DNA of 64,000 nucleotides. Origin: Rugamonas rivuli. Lineage in GTDB: Bacteria > Pseudomonadota > Gammaproteobacteria > Burkholderiales > Burkholderiaceae_D. The notes below the pieces were generated by a model. It did no database searches and had not been told where the DNA came from. It was given only the letters and a program-made list of their open reading frames with translations. Shown here one piece after another: positions 25,506 through 33,888 of the stretch. Every line of letters starts with the position of its first letter. Within the stretch, counting starts at the first letter, position 1. The translations under genes and the position numbers were made by a program. The stretch spans positions 385,248-449,247 of the forward strand of contig NZ_WHUF01000005.1 of NCBI RefSeq assembly GCF_009380165.1, written 5' to 3'.

Positions 25506-25904
25506 CTAGCCAGGCGACACCCACTCTTCAAGAACACAGCGTTTGTTGTAGGGCACAACGGAGTTCTCTGCGATGACGGCCGAGCGTACCGAATTTTCCT
25601 TCGCCATCACTGCCACCAGCATTTCATACGACGCGCCGGTCATCCCGGTGAACGAGATTTTAATGACGGCAGAGCGGTCCGCGCCGTATTGGCCTTGCCG
25701 TTCCCATGGCGTCGTAAGAACATCGGTCTGCCGAAATTTCGCAGTTTTGTGATAGCACGCCAAAATTCCTCTGGACAGGTCAACCAGGCTTGTTTTCATT
25801 TTCACCACATCTACTGTACCTGGCGTGGTCAGCGTTTTTGCTGTGGACGCAACCGTGTCAGGGTTTTTGGCTAGTGCGGCGACTAAGAGGGTAATTGGGT
25901 CCAA
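25506..25904 (-). CDS. Hypothetical protein of accessory region
   Basis: A 132-residue protein not recognised. It starts at a TTG (MDPITLLVAALAKNPDT) with AGGA about 7 bases upstream. The N-terminal MDPITLLVAALA is weakly hydrophobic, and the rest looks soluble with a VVKMKTSLVDLSRGILACYH helix. It is first on its strand in the group of small genes at 24-26 kb. No start or family evidence is strong. Confidence 0.45.
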   Translation of the reverse strand: MDPITLLVAALAKNPDTVASTAKTLTTPGTVDVVKMKTSLVDLSRGILACYHKTAKFRQTDVLTTPWERQGQYGADRSAVIKISFTGMTGASYEMLVAVMAKENSVRSAVIAENSVVPYNKRCVLEEWVSPG

Positions 25905-26103
25905 GTTTTTCCTAGGCTAGATATGCGATACCCCTTGAGCAAGAGGCAAAAAACATTCTACATATTGCCAGTCAGAAAATACTCACCAACTGTCACATAG
26001 CCCGAAATCGGCATGACCAAGCGTGATGCCAAATACCCTCCTTCAAGCTCAAAAACGTCATTCTGCACTATACTCCGCTCAACAAGAATCACTGGAATAC
26101 GCA

Positions 26104-28425
26104 ATGCAAAAGACCAAACCCGAAGGACGCATCGAACCCTACCAACACGCAGCCGCAGGCTGGGGCGCTTTGAAGCAGGTAGCGATCAACCTGGTGCGCG
26201 AAAAGGTAAGCGGTGGTAATTACAAGACGCTGCTCAAACAAAACCAGCCGGACGGCTTCGACTGCCCCGGCTGCGCGTGGCCTGACCGCGAACACGCGTC
26301 CACCTTCGAATTTTGCGAGAACGGCGTCAAGGCGGTGGCGGCCGAAGCGACCAGCAAGCGCGTGCGCCCCGACTTCTTCGCCGCCCACACGGTGGCCGAG
26401 CTGCTGACACAATCCGACTACGAACTCGAACAGCACGGCCGCCTGACCGACCCCGTGGTCTACGACAGCGCCAGCGACAAATACCTGCCCATCGCCTGGG
26501 ACGACGCCTTCGCGCTGATCGCCCGCCACCTAAAGGCCCTGCCGGACCCGAACCAGGCCACGTTCTACGTCTCCGGCCGCACCGGCAACGAGGCCGCCTT
26601 CCTGCTGCAGCTGTTCGTGCGCATGTACGGCACCAACAACTTCCCGGACTGCTCGAATATGTGCCACGAACCGACCAGCCGCGGCCTGCCGGGCACCGTC
26701 GGCATCGGCAAGGGTACGGTGACACTGGAAGACTTTGAACACGCCGACACGCTGCTGATCTTCGGCCAGAACCCGGCCACCAACCACCCGCGCATGCTGG
26801 GCGAGCTGCGCGATTGCGCCAAGCGCGGCGCCACCATCGTCTCCATCAATCCATTGCGCGAGCGCGGCCTGGAACGCTTCACCAGTCCTTCGCACCCGAT
26901 GGAGATGCTGACCAATTCCAGCACCAGCATCAGCAGCATGTTCGTGCAACCGAAGCTGAGCGGCGACTTCGCGCTGATCAAGGCCGTGGCCAAGCGCCTG
27001 GTCGAACGCGACGACGCCGCGCTGGCGGCCGGTGAAGCCAGCCTGCTGGACCGAGAATTCATCGCCACCCACACCACCGGCTACGAAGCCTTCGAACAGG
27101 ATTTACGCGCCCAGGACTGGGACCAGCTGCTGGCCGAATCCGGCGTGCCGCGCGATCAGATCGAGGCGCTGGCCGAGGTCTACATCCGTGGCCAGAAAGT
27201 GATCTGCACCTGGGGCATGGGCCTGACCCAGCACAAGGGCGCGGTGGCGACGATCCAGATGCTGTCCAACCTGATGATGATGCGCGGGAATATCGGCCGC
27301 CTCGGCGCCGGCCTGTGCCCGGTGCGCGGCCACTCCAACGTGCAGGGCGACCGCACCATGGGCATCGAGGAAAAGCCGGCCAAGGCCTTCCTCGACCGCA
27401 TGCAGAAAGTGTTCGACTTCGAACCGCCGCGCGCGCACGGCTACGACACGGTAGAAAGCATCCAGGCCATGTTGGACGGGAAGATCAAAGTCTTCTTCGG
27501 CATGGGCGGCAACTTCGCCATGGCGACGCCGGATACGCCGCTGACCTTCGACGCCTTGCGCGCCTGCGACCTGACGGTGCAGGTGGCGACCAAGCTTAAT
27601 CGCAGCCATCTGGTGCACGGCAAGGACGCGCTGATCCTGCCGACGCTGGGCCGCACCGAGATCGACCTGCAACAAGGCGTGCCGCAGGGCGTGACGGTGG
27701 AAGATTCAATGAGCATGGTGCACCTGTCCTACGGCATGAACACGCCGGCCTCCGACAACCTGCTGTCCGAAACCGCGATCACGGCACGCATGGCGCACGC
27801 CACGCTGGGCAGCGGCAAGGTGGATTGGCTGGCCTATGCCGCCGACTATGCCAGCATCCGCGATAGCATTGAAAAAGTGTTCGACGATTTCCATGACTTC
27901 AACGCACGCGTGGCCAAGCCGGGCGGCTTCCACTTGAGAGTAGCCTCACGTGAGCGCGAATGGCGCACGGCCAGCGGCAAGGCGCAGTTCCTGCTGCGCG
28001 CAGTCGATACCGATACGCCTATCCACCGCGCCCGCGCCAAATACGGCGAGCGCTTGATGACGCTGATGACGGCCCGTTCGCACGACCAATACAACACCAC
28101 CATCTACGGCATGGACGACCGTTATCGCGGCGTATTCGGTCTGCGCCGCGTGGTGTTCATCAACAAGGAAGACTTGCAGATGCTGGGCCTGCGCAACGGC
28201 CAGTGGGTGGACATGGTCAGCGTGTGGGACGACGATGTCGAACGCCGCGCCGACCGTTTCCTGCTGGTGGAATACGACATCCCGCGCGGCTGCCTGGGCT
28301 CCTACTTCCCGGAGACGAACGGCTTGATCCCGCTGCACAGCACCGCCGATGGCGCCGGCACGCCGACCTCGAAATCGATCCCGGTGCTGCTGCAACTGTC
28401 GGACTATCAGTCGTCGGCGGAATAG
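26104..28425 (+). CDS. FdhF/YdeP family molybdopterin oxidoreductase
   Basis: A 773-residue molybdopterin enzyme related to formate dehydrogenase alpha subunits and E. coli YdeP. Evidence includes FDCPGCAWPDREHASTFE near the start, FYVSGRTGNEAAFLLQLF, NNFPDCSNMCHEPTSRGL with a candidate metal-ligand Cys, and RGHSNVQGDRTMGI. The C-terminal dinucleotide-binding domain has RLMTLMTARSHDQYNTTIYG. There is no twin-arginine signal, so it should be cytosolic. It lies tail to tail with fdhD, whose product sulfurates the cofactor of formate dehydrogenases. YdeP is associated with acid resistance; the substrate here is unproven. Confidence 0.9.
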   Translation: MQKTKPEGRIEPYQHAAAGWGALKQVAINLVREKVSGGNYKTLLKQNQPDGFDCPGCAWPDREHASTFEFCENGVKAVAAEATSKRVRPDFFAAHTVAELLTQSDYELEQHGRLTDPVVYDSASDKYLPIAWDDAFALIARHLKALPDPNQATFYVSGRTGNEAAFLLQLFVRMYGTNNFPDCSNMCHEPTSRGLPGTVGIGKGTVTLEDFEHADTLLIFGQNPATNHPRMLGELRDCAKRGATIVSINPLRERGLERFTSPSHPMEMLTNSSTSISSMFVQPKLSGDFALIKAVAKRLVERDDAALAAGEASLLDREFIATHTTGYEAFEQDLRAQDWDQLLAESGVPRDQIEALAEVYIRGQKVICTWGMGLTQHKGAVATIQMLSNLMMMRGNIGRLGAGLCPVRGHSNVQGDRTMGIEEKPAKAFLDRMQKVFDFEPPRAHGYDTVESIQAMLDGKIKVFFGMGGNFAMATPDTPLTFDALRACDLTVQVATKLNRSHLVHGKDALILPTLGRTEIDLQQGVPQGVTVEDSMSMVHLSYGMNTPASDNLLSETAITARMAHATLGSGKVDWLAYAADYASIRDSIEKVFDDFHDFNARVAKPGGFHLRVASREREWRTASGKAQFLLRAVDTDTPIHRARAKYGERLMTLMTARSHDQYNTTIYGMDDRYRGVFGLRRVVFINKEDLQMLGLRNGQWVDMVSVWDDDVERRADRFLLVEYDIPRGCLGSYFPETNGLIPLHSTADGAGTPTSKSIPVLLQLSDYQSSAE

Positions 28426-29244
28426 CTAGGTATATTCGACGCAGCCGTCCTGGCGGCAGAAGCTCACCAGCTTGACGCCCGCTTCGGCGGCGATGTCGAT
28501 TGCCAGCGTGCTGGGGGCGGAGATGGTCGCCAGCATCGGGATGTGCATGCGCGCCACCTTGCGCACCAGCTCATAACTGGCCCGGCTGGACATGAAGACG
28601 AAGCCGCGCCGCATGTCCACGCCCTCACGCGCCAGATGCCCGATCAATTTGTCGAGCGCATTGTGGCGGCCCACGTCCTCGCACACGCGCAGCACCGCGC
28701 CGTCCACATCGCACCATGCGGCGGCATGCACGCCACCGGTGGCGCGCATCAGTTGCTGGTGCCCGCCCAGCTCCGCCGCCGCGCGGGCAATCGCCGGCGG
28801 CAGCGCAGCCTCATCGTGCAGCACCGGCGCTTCGATCGGCGACGGCTGCAAATCAAGCAGCTCCAGGCTCTCGACGCCGCACACGCCGCAACCGCTGCGG
28901 CCCGCCATCGAACGGCGCTGCTGCTTGAGCTGCACGAAATCTTCCTGGGCGATGGTAAGGGCGACCTCGAAGCTGCGCGGATGCTCCCGCAGTTCGATAT
29001 CGAAAACGTCGGAGGCCTTGCCGACCAATCCCTCGGTCAGCGCGAAGCCGAGCGCGAATGCTTCCAGCTCACGCGGCGTCACCATCATGACGGCATGCGA
29101 AATGCCATTGAAGACCAGCGCCACCGGGCGTTCCTCGGCGACGTGGTCGGTGGTGCGGCTGGCGTCCGGCGACGCCCCGCCGCGACGGCGCAACACGGAC
29201 CGCTCCTGCGATCCCGTTCGTTCCGTCTCTGTTTCAAACTTCAT
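28426..29244 (-). CDS. fdhD: Formate dehydrogenase accessory sulfurtransferase FdhD
   Basis: A 272-residue protein that passes sulfur from a cysteine desulfurase to the molybdenum cofactor of formate dehydrogenase. The active CxxC is in GRSGCGVCGVESLE. Other family blocks are RELEAFALGFALTEGLVG, EDVGRHNALDKLIGHLAREG and GFVFMSSRASYELVRKVARM. The start is the ATG of MKFETETERTG; eight extra upstream codons are unlikely. It converges with the molybdopterin oxidoreductase with no gap, and they are probably functional partners. Confidence 0.93.
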   Translation of the reverse strand: MKFETETERTGSQERSVLRRRGGASPDASRTTDHVAEERPVALVFNGISHAVMMVTPRELEAFALGFALTEGLVGKASDVFDIELREHPRSFEVALTIAQEDFVQLKQQRRSMAGRSGCGVCGVESLELLDLQPSPIEAPVLHDEAALPPAIARAAAELGGHQQLMRATGGVHAAAWCDVDGAVLRVCEDVGRHNALDKLIGHLAREGVDMRRGFVFMSSRASYELVRKVARMHIPMLATISAPSTLAIDIAAEAGVKLVSFCRQDGCVEYT

Positions 29245-29256
29245 CACAGCCCCGCT

Positions 29257-29278
29257 GAATAAGCACAACGGCTTATTC
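29257..29278. other. Hairpin between olsB-like gene and fdhD
   Basis: GAATAAGC and GCTTATTC form a perfect 8-base inverted repeat with a 6-base loop. It sits just after the end of the acyltransferase gene and just before the fdhD start on the same strand. It could end the first transcript or act as an fdhD operator; no T tract follows. Confidence 0.35.
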
Positions 29279-29300
29279 TACACGGGGCCGTAGCACTGCG

Positions 29301-30074
29301 TCAGGCAGCCAGCTGTTCGCCGGCCACGCCGTAGTGGCGGGCGTAGCGGCCGTCCAGGTTCGCCAGCGGCAGCAGCAGGAACAGGTCGGCGCTTTCGAAA
29401 TCAGGATCCCATGCCGGTTCGCCGCAAATCCAGGCGCCCGAACGCATGTAGCCCTTCAACAGCGGCGGTACTTGCGGCTTCTGTGCTGCTTCCAGCTTCG
29501 AGAATGGGAACGGCAGGTGCGGGGTGACGCGGTATTCGGACGGCGCCAGGTGGGCGGCGGCCAGCGACTGGTAGACGGCAACGGCATTGTGGCCGCCATC
29601 GGCCAGGCTGATGCTGGCACAACCGACCAGGTAGTCGCAGTTTTCACGACGCATGTACTCGGCCAGGCCGGACCACAGCAGCATGATGACGCTGCCGCCA
29701 CGGTAGTCTGGATGGATGCAGGCGCGGCCTGCTTCCACCATGCGGCCGCGCAGGTTGTTCAGGCGGCCCAGGTCGAATTCGCCCTCGGAGTAGACGCGAC
29801 CCAGTTTGCGGGCGCGCGTTGCGCTCAACAGGCGGTAGGTGCCAACCACCTTGAGCGTGCTCGTATCGCGCACGATCAGGTGATCGCAGTGCTCGTCGAA
29901 TTCGTCGCTGTCCAGGCCATCCTCGCGGACCAGCGAACTCAATCCCATTGTTTCGATGAACACCTTGTAGCGCAGGCGCTGTACTTCGCGCAGCTCTTCC
30001 GGTGTGCTTGCCATACTGAGTACCAGCTTACCGGACGCTGCTCGGACGTCGGCTTGTATGATCGAAGTTTGCAT
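29301..30074 (-). CDS. OlsB-like N-acyltransferase (GNAT fold)
   Basis: A 257-residue acyltransferase of the OlsB/hemolysin-like GNAT group, which transfers a hydroxy-fatty acyl chain from acyl carrier protein to ornithine in lipid synthesis. Evidence: LREVQRLRYKVFIETMGLSS at the start, FDEHCDHLIVRDTSTLKVVG, EAGRACIHPDYRGGSVIMLL and CDYLVGCASISLADGG. The second acyltransferase OlsA is not in the window, so the ornithine-lipid assignment is inferred from family. The upstream gene encodes a histone-like protein and is not obviously related. Confidence 0.82.
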   Translation of the reverse strand: MQTSIIQADVRAASGKLVLSMASTPEELREVQRLRYKVFIETMGLSSLVREDGLDSDEFDEHCDHLIVRDTSTLKVVGTYRLLSATRARKLGRVYSEGEFDLGRLNNLRGRMVEAGRACIHPDYRGGSVIMLLWSGLAEYMRRENCDYLVGCASISLADGGHNAVAVYQSLAAAHLAPSEYRVTPHLPFPFSKLEAAQKPQVPPLLKGYMRSGAWICGEPAWDPDFESADLFLLLPLANLDGRYARHYGVAGEQLAA

Positions 30075-30191
30075 GCTTCATCCTTTCTGTGGGAGACGAA
30101 GCAAGCGTAACGGTCGAATACTTCAGGAAAATGACAAGGTGGTGTCAGTTCCGTGACAATGGCCGAAGTGTTGTTTTTTACATAGCTTTTC

Positions 30192-30794
30192 TTAGCTTTT
30201 CTTTGGTCGGCCGGTTTTCAGTTGTGGCAGACCGGCCAACACATTTTGCAGCGTGGCAAGGTCGATCTGGCTGATCAGCGCGACGCCGATGCGCAGCAGT
30301 TCGCTCTTCTTGATTTCGAAACCGGCTTTCAGGCAGGCTTTCTTGACCTGGCCCAGCACCGCGTATTCCTGCTCCGGCATGGTGAAGCTGTCGCGCACCA
30401 GCTTTTCCTTGCGTGCTTTGTCCTTGGCGGCGTCCACTGGCGCCGGCTTGGCGGCTGCGGCCTTCGGCGCGGCCTTGACGGCGGCTTTAGGTGCAGGCTT
30501 GGCGGCGGCTTTAGGCGCTGCCTTAGGAGCTGCTTTAGGAGCTGCTTTAGGCGCGGCCTTCGGTGCAGCAGGTTTCGCTGCCGCCTTCGGCGCAGGCTTG
30601 GCGACAGCTTTCGGTGCCGGTTTCGCAGCAGCTGGTTTGGCGGCGGCTGGTTTGGCAACGGCTTTCGGCGCGGCCGGCTTGACGGCAGCCTTGACAACCG
30701 GCTTGGCGGCGGCTTTGGCGGCGGTTTTCACGACAGGTTTTTTAGGCAGCGCAGGGGCTTTGCCATTAACGAGGGCATTGACAGGTTTATTCAT
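30192..30794 (-). CDS. Histone H1-like Lys/Ala/Pro-repeat protein
   Basis: A 200-residue, very basic protein. Residues about 18-130 are a low-complexity run of KPA, KAAPKA and AAKPA repeats like the C-terminal tail of histone H1. The last 65 residues are different and well structured (LVRDSFTMPEQEYAVLGQVK, KKSELLRIGVALISQIDLAT, PQLKTGRPKKS). This suggests a nucleoid-associated protein with a flexible DNA-binding tail placed at the N-terminus and a small folded module. The repeats are codon-degenerate, so they are protein repeats rather than DNA repeats of mobile origin. Confidence 0.75.
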   Translation of the reverse strand: MNKPVNALVNGKAPALPKKPVVKTAAKAAAKPVVKAAVKPAAPKAVAKPAAAKPAAAKPAPKAVAKPAPKAAAKPAAPKAAPKAAPKAAPKAAPKAAAKPAPKAAVKAAPKAAAAKPAPVDAAKDKARKEKLVRDSFTMPEQEYAVLGQVKKACLKAGFEIKKSELLRIGVALISQIDLATLQNVLAGLPQLKTGRPKKS

Positions 30795-30858
30795 AACAAC
30801 TCCAATTTTTATTCAACAATATAAACAATATATATCATTTACGCTTTTTTTGCTTGTT

Positions 30859-31236
30859 CTAGCGCAAATGCAGCGCGACGCGGGCGAACAGCACGTCCGG
30901 ATTGACCGGCTTGCGTAAGAAATCTACAGCTCCCAGACTCAAACCCATGGCCTCGTCCTCGGGCTGGCTTTTGGCGGTCAGGAACAGCACCGGTATGGCG
31001 CTGCTATGCGGGTCCTCCTTCAGGCGGCGGCAAGTCTCGTAGCCATCCATGTCCGGCATCATGATGTCGAGCAGGATCAGGTCCACCGGTGCGCCGGCGA
31101 CGATTTGCAGCGCCGTCGCGCCACTGGTCGCGACCTTGGTGTTGTACTTATCCTTCAATAGATTGGACAGCAGCGTGATATTGTCCGGCGTATCGTCGAC
31201 GATCAGTATGGTCGGCCGTCCGTTCTTGATGTTCAT
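30859..31236 (-). CDS. Single-domain response regulator
   Basis: A 125-residue receiver domain without an output domain. Features are the acidic pair in ILIVDDTPDN, phospho-acceptor Asp57 in LILLDIMMPDMDGYETCRRL, the Thr in VLFLTAKSQ and Lys in DFLRKPVNPDVL. The start ATG has AGGAGGGATC upstream and overlaps the stop of the hybrid kinase by 4 bases. It is therefore the last gene of a probable four-gene unit and may be a phosphate sink or relay for the kinase. Confidence 0.9.
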   Translation of the reverse strand: MNIKNGRPTILIVDDTPDNITLLSNLLKDKYNTKVATSGATALQIVAGAPVDLILLDIMMPDMDGYETCRRLKEDPHSSAIPVLFLTAKSQPEDEAMGLSLGAVDFLRKPVNPDVLFARVALHLR

Positions 31237-33779
31237 GATCCCTCCTGTTCCTGCGCGACCGCCGCCAGCAGTTTTCCGGCGGCCTCGAATTCGTAATGCT
31301 CCATATGCGCGACCAGGCGGCTCATCGTCACCGGCGGCAGCAGCGTCGCCAACGATGCGCGCACGCCGGCGAAATAATCGACGCTGTCGCCGCTGAACTC
31401 CGCCAGCAGCGCCCGCAGTTCGGCCAGCGCCTGGAGTGGTTCCACCAGGCCGCCATCGGCGCGCGGCGGCAGCGGCGGGATCGCCTTCATCGACAGGCCG
31501 AGCCAGCGCGACAGCACGCTGTAAAGCCGCTGCGGGTCCACCGGCTTGGCGATGTAGTCCTGCATGCCCTCCTCCAGGCACTGCGCCTGCACCCCGGCCA
31601 GCGCGTGCGACGTCACCGCGATCACCGGCAGTTCGTTGAAGCGGCTGTCCTGGCGCAGCAGGCGGATGGTCTCGTGGCCATCCATCACCGGCATGCCCAG
31701 GTCCATCAGCACCAGGTCGTAGGTATCGGGGCCGGCGGCCTGCAGACGGTCCAGCGCCTCGCGGCCGTTGCCCACCACGTCCACCGCGATGCCCTGCAGC
31801 TCCAGCAGCTCCAGCGTCACGTCCTGGTTGTCCGGGCTGTCCTCGGCCAGCAGCACGCGCGCCGCGCGGCGCGGCGACGCATGCAGCGTCAGGTCGCCCA
31901 CCGGCCCATGGTGCACGGCCGCCTGCACCGCCACGGCGGCCGCGTCGGACAGCGGCAGCAGCAGATCGAAATGGAAGGTCGAGCCGTGATCCGGCTCGCT
32001 CTCGACGTCGATGCGCCCGCCCATCAGCCGCACCAGCTGCTGCGAGATCGACAGCCCCAGGCCGGTGCCGCCGTAGTGGCGGGTGGTGGAGCCGTTGGCC
32101 TGGCTGAAGGCGCGGAACAGCTTGGCCTTCTGCTGCTGCGTCATGCCGATGCCGGTGTCGCGCACCGAGAAGCGCAGCGCGGCCACACCCTCCGGCGCGG
32201 CGGCCGGCCGCACTTCGCAGCGCAGTTCCAGCTCGCCCTCGGCCGTGAACTTGACGGCGTTGTTGACCAGGTTGATCAACACCTGGCCAAGCCGCAGCGG
32301 GTCGCCCACCAGATAGCGCGGCACATCGGGCGCCACCGACACCAGGTAGCGCAGCTGTTTGTCGGCGGCGCGCTGCGCGGTCACGCCGGAGACATTGGCC
32401 AGCACCTCCTCCAGCACGAAGGGGATGGATTCCATGTCCAGCCGGCCCGCCTCGATCTTCGAAAAATCCAGCACGTCGTTGATGATCCCCAGCAGCGACA
32501 AGGCGGCGCGGTGGATCTTGCTGATGTAGTCGTGCTGCTTGGGCGTCATCTCGGTGCGCAGCGCCAGGTAGGCCATGCCGATCACGGCGCTCATCGGCGT
32601 GCGGATCTCGTGGCTCATATTGGCCAGGAACTCGGACTTGGCGACGTTGGCCGCCTCCGCCATCACGTTGGCGTTGACCAGCTTCTGTTCGCGCTCGCGG
32701 CGGTCGCTGATGTCGCGGATAAAGGCGCAGAATTCGTAGCTGTCCTGCCCCTCCGAGCGGACCTGGGTGATCGCCAGCTCGATCGGGAACTCCTCGCCGC
32801 CGCGGCGCAGCGCCACGACTTCGATGCGCGCATCGAGCACAGCCCCGGGGCCGCCGGCCATGTAGCGCTGCATGCCGCGCCGGTGGTCGTAGCGGAAGCG
32901 CGGCGGGATGATGGTCTTGTCCAGCGCCAGCCCCAAAGCCTCGTCGCGGCTCCAGCCGAAGATCCGCTCGGCCTGGGTGTTCCAGCCGACGATGCGGCCC
33001 GCCAGGTCCATCCGCACCACGGCGTCGAGCGCGGTGTCGACGATGGTTTGCAGCTTGGCCTGGCTGTCGCCCAGCTGCTGCATGGAGCTGGTCAGCTCCC
33101 GGGTGCGGGCGGCGATGCGCATTTCCAGGTCGCGGTTCAGCTCACGCAGCTCATACTCGGCGTCGCGCAGACGGGTCAGCGTGTCGCGGAAGCGCAGCAC
33201 CGCGCCGGACAGGCGGCCTACCTGGTCCTCGCGGCCGATACCGGACAACTTGATGTCGGTCTCGCCGCGCGTCAGCTTTTCCAGGCTGCCCTGGATGTCG
33301 GCAAAAGGCCGCGCCGCGCGCCGTCCGACCACGAAGATCGACAGCACGATGCCCAGCGCCAGTAGCAGGTTGGCCGCCACCGTGTTGTAGATCTGGCGGC
33401 GCAAGTCCTGGTCGATCTGCTGGCGCGAGAAAGCCAGGTCGATGGAGCCGACCGGATAGCTGCGGCGGGCGTCGCTGAAGCTGATCTCGCGATGCACCTT
33501 GATCGCCGCCACCGGCTCGCGCAGCGGCGAGACGTAGCTGGCCAGCTCCGCGCCGTTGGGTGCCAGCACGCGCAGCACCAGCACCTCCGGCGTGGCGCCC
33601 GAGGCGTCGACCACGCTGGAGACGGCGGCGCTGTTGATATCGAACAGCGGCCGCGCCAGCGCCTGCGACAGCACCGCCGTCAGCCGCTCGGCGCGTTCGC
33701 GCAGATTCTGTTCGGCCTCGCTTTTCAGCGTCTGCATCACATAGGTGGTGTAGATCGCGGTGGACACGGCCACCGACAC
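31233..33779 (-). CDS. Hybrid sensor histidine kinase (start uncertain, probably at 33893)
   Basis: At least 848 residues from the first conventional codon, a GTG at 33779. Domain order: periplasmic sensor, membrane helix, HAMP, PAS (IVDTALDAVVRMDLAGRIVG), histidine kinase with FLANMSHEIRTPMSAVIGM (His near 387), ATPase (NLVNNAVKF, TGLGLSISQQLVRLMGGR), and receiver (LVLMDLGMPVMDG). The GTG cuts the first membrane helix in half. The frame stays open upstream and encodes NILLRLGFGIF, which completes that helix, plus a leader. An ATT at 33891-33893, with AAGGAG six bases before it, would give MDAQVPAQE and 886 residues. It follows the binding-protein gene and precedes the receiver gene. Confidence 0.9.
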   Translation of the reverse strand: MSVAVSTAIYTTYVMQTLKSEAEQNLRERAERLTAVLSQALARPLFDINSAAVSSVVDASGATPEVLVLRVLAPNGAELASYVSPLREPVAAIKVHREISFSDARRSYPVGSIDLAFSRQQIDQDLRRQIYNTVAANLLLALGIVLSIFVVGRRAARPFADIQGSLEKLTRGETDIKLSGIGREDQVGRLSGAVLRFRDTLTRLRDAEYELRELNRDLEMRIAARTRELTSSMQQLGDSQAKLQTIVDTALDAVVRMDLAGRIVGWNTQAERIFGWSRDEALGLALDKTIIPPRFRYDHRRGMQRYMAGGPGAVLDARIEVVALRRGGEEFPIELAITQVRSEGQDSYEFCAFIRDISDRREREQKLVNANVMAEAANVAKSEFLANMSHEIRTPMSAVIGMAYLALRTEMTPKQHDYISKIHRAALSLLGIINDVLDFSKIEAGRLDMESIPFVLEEVLANVSGVTAQRAADKQLRYLVSVAPDVPRYLVGDPLRLGQVLINLVNNAVKFTAEGELELRCEVRPAAAPEGVAALRFSVRDTGIGMTQQQKAKLFRAFSQANGSTTRHYGGTGLGLSISQQLVRLMGGRIDVESEPDHGSTFHFDLLLPLSDAAAVAVQAAVHHGPVGDLTLHASPRRAARVLLAEDSPDNQDVTLELLELQGIAVDVVGNGREALDRLQAAGPDTYDLVLMDLGMPVMDGHETIRLLRQDSRFNELPVIAVTSHALAGVQAQCLEEGMQDYIAKPVDPQRLYSVLSRWLGLSMKAIPPLPPRADGGLVEPLQALAELRALLAEFSGDSVDYFAGVRASLATLLPPVTMSRLVAHMEHYEFEAAGKLLAAVAQEQEGS

Positions 33780-33888
33780 GAAGATGCCGAAGCCCAGCCG
33801 CAGCAGGATGTTGCGGCGCCATGCGCTGCGCAGGCGGGCCAGCGGGCCGCCACCGCTCAGGGCCGGCTCCTGCGCCGGAACCTGCGCA

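Noticed and set aside
30430..30740. Apparent DNA repeat array, checked as a CRISPR or VNTR
   Set aside because: It encodes Lys/Ala/Pro repeats with varied codons and no uniform repeat-spacer pattern, so it is protein low complexity.
31296..33365. A 689-codon + strand frame inside the hybrid kinase
   Set aside because: Composition is that of an antisense shadow; the minus strand has the H, N, G and receiver motifs.
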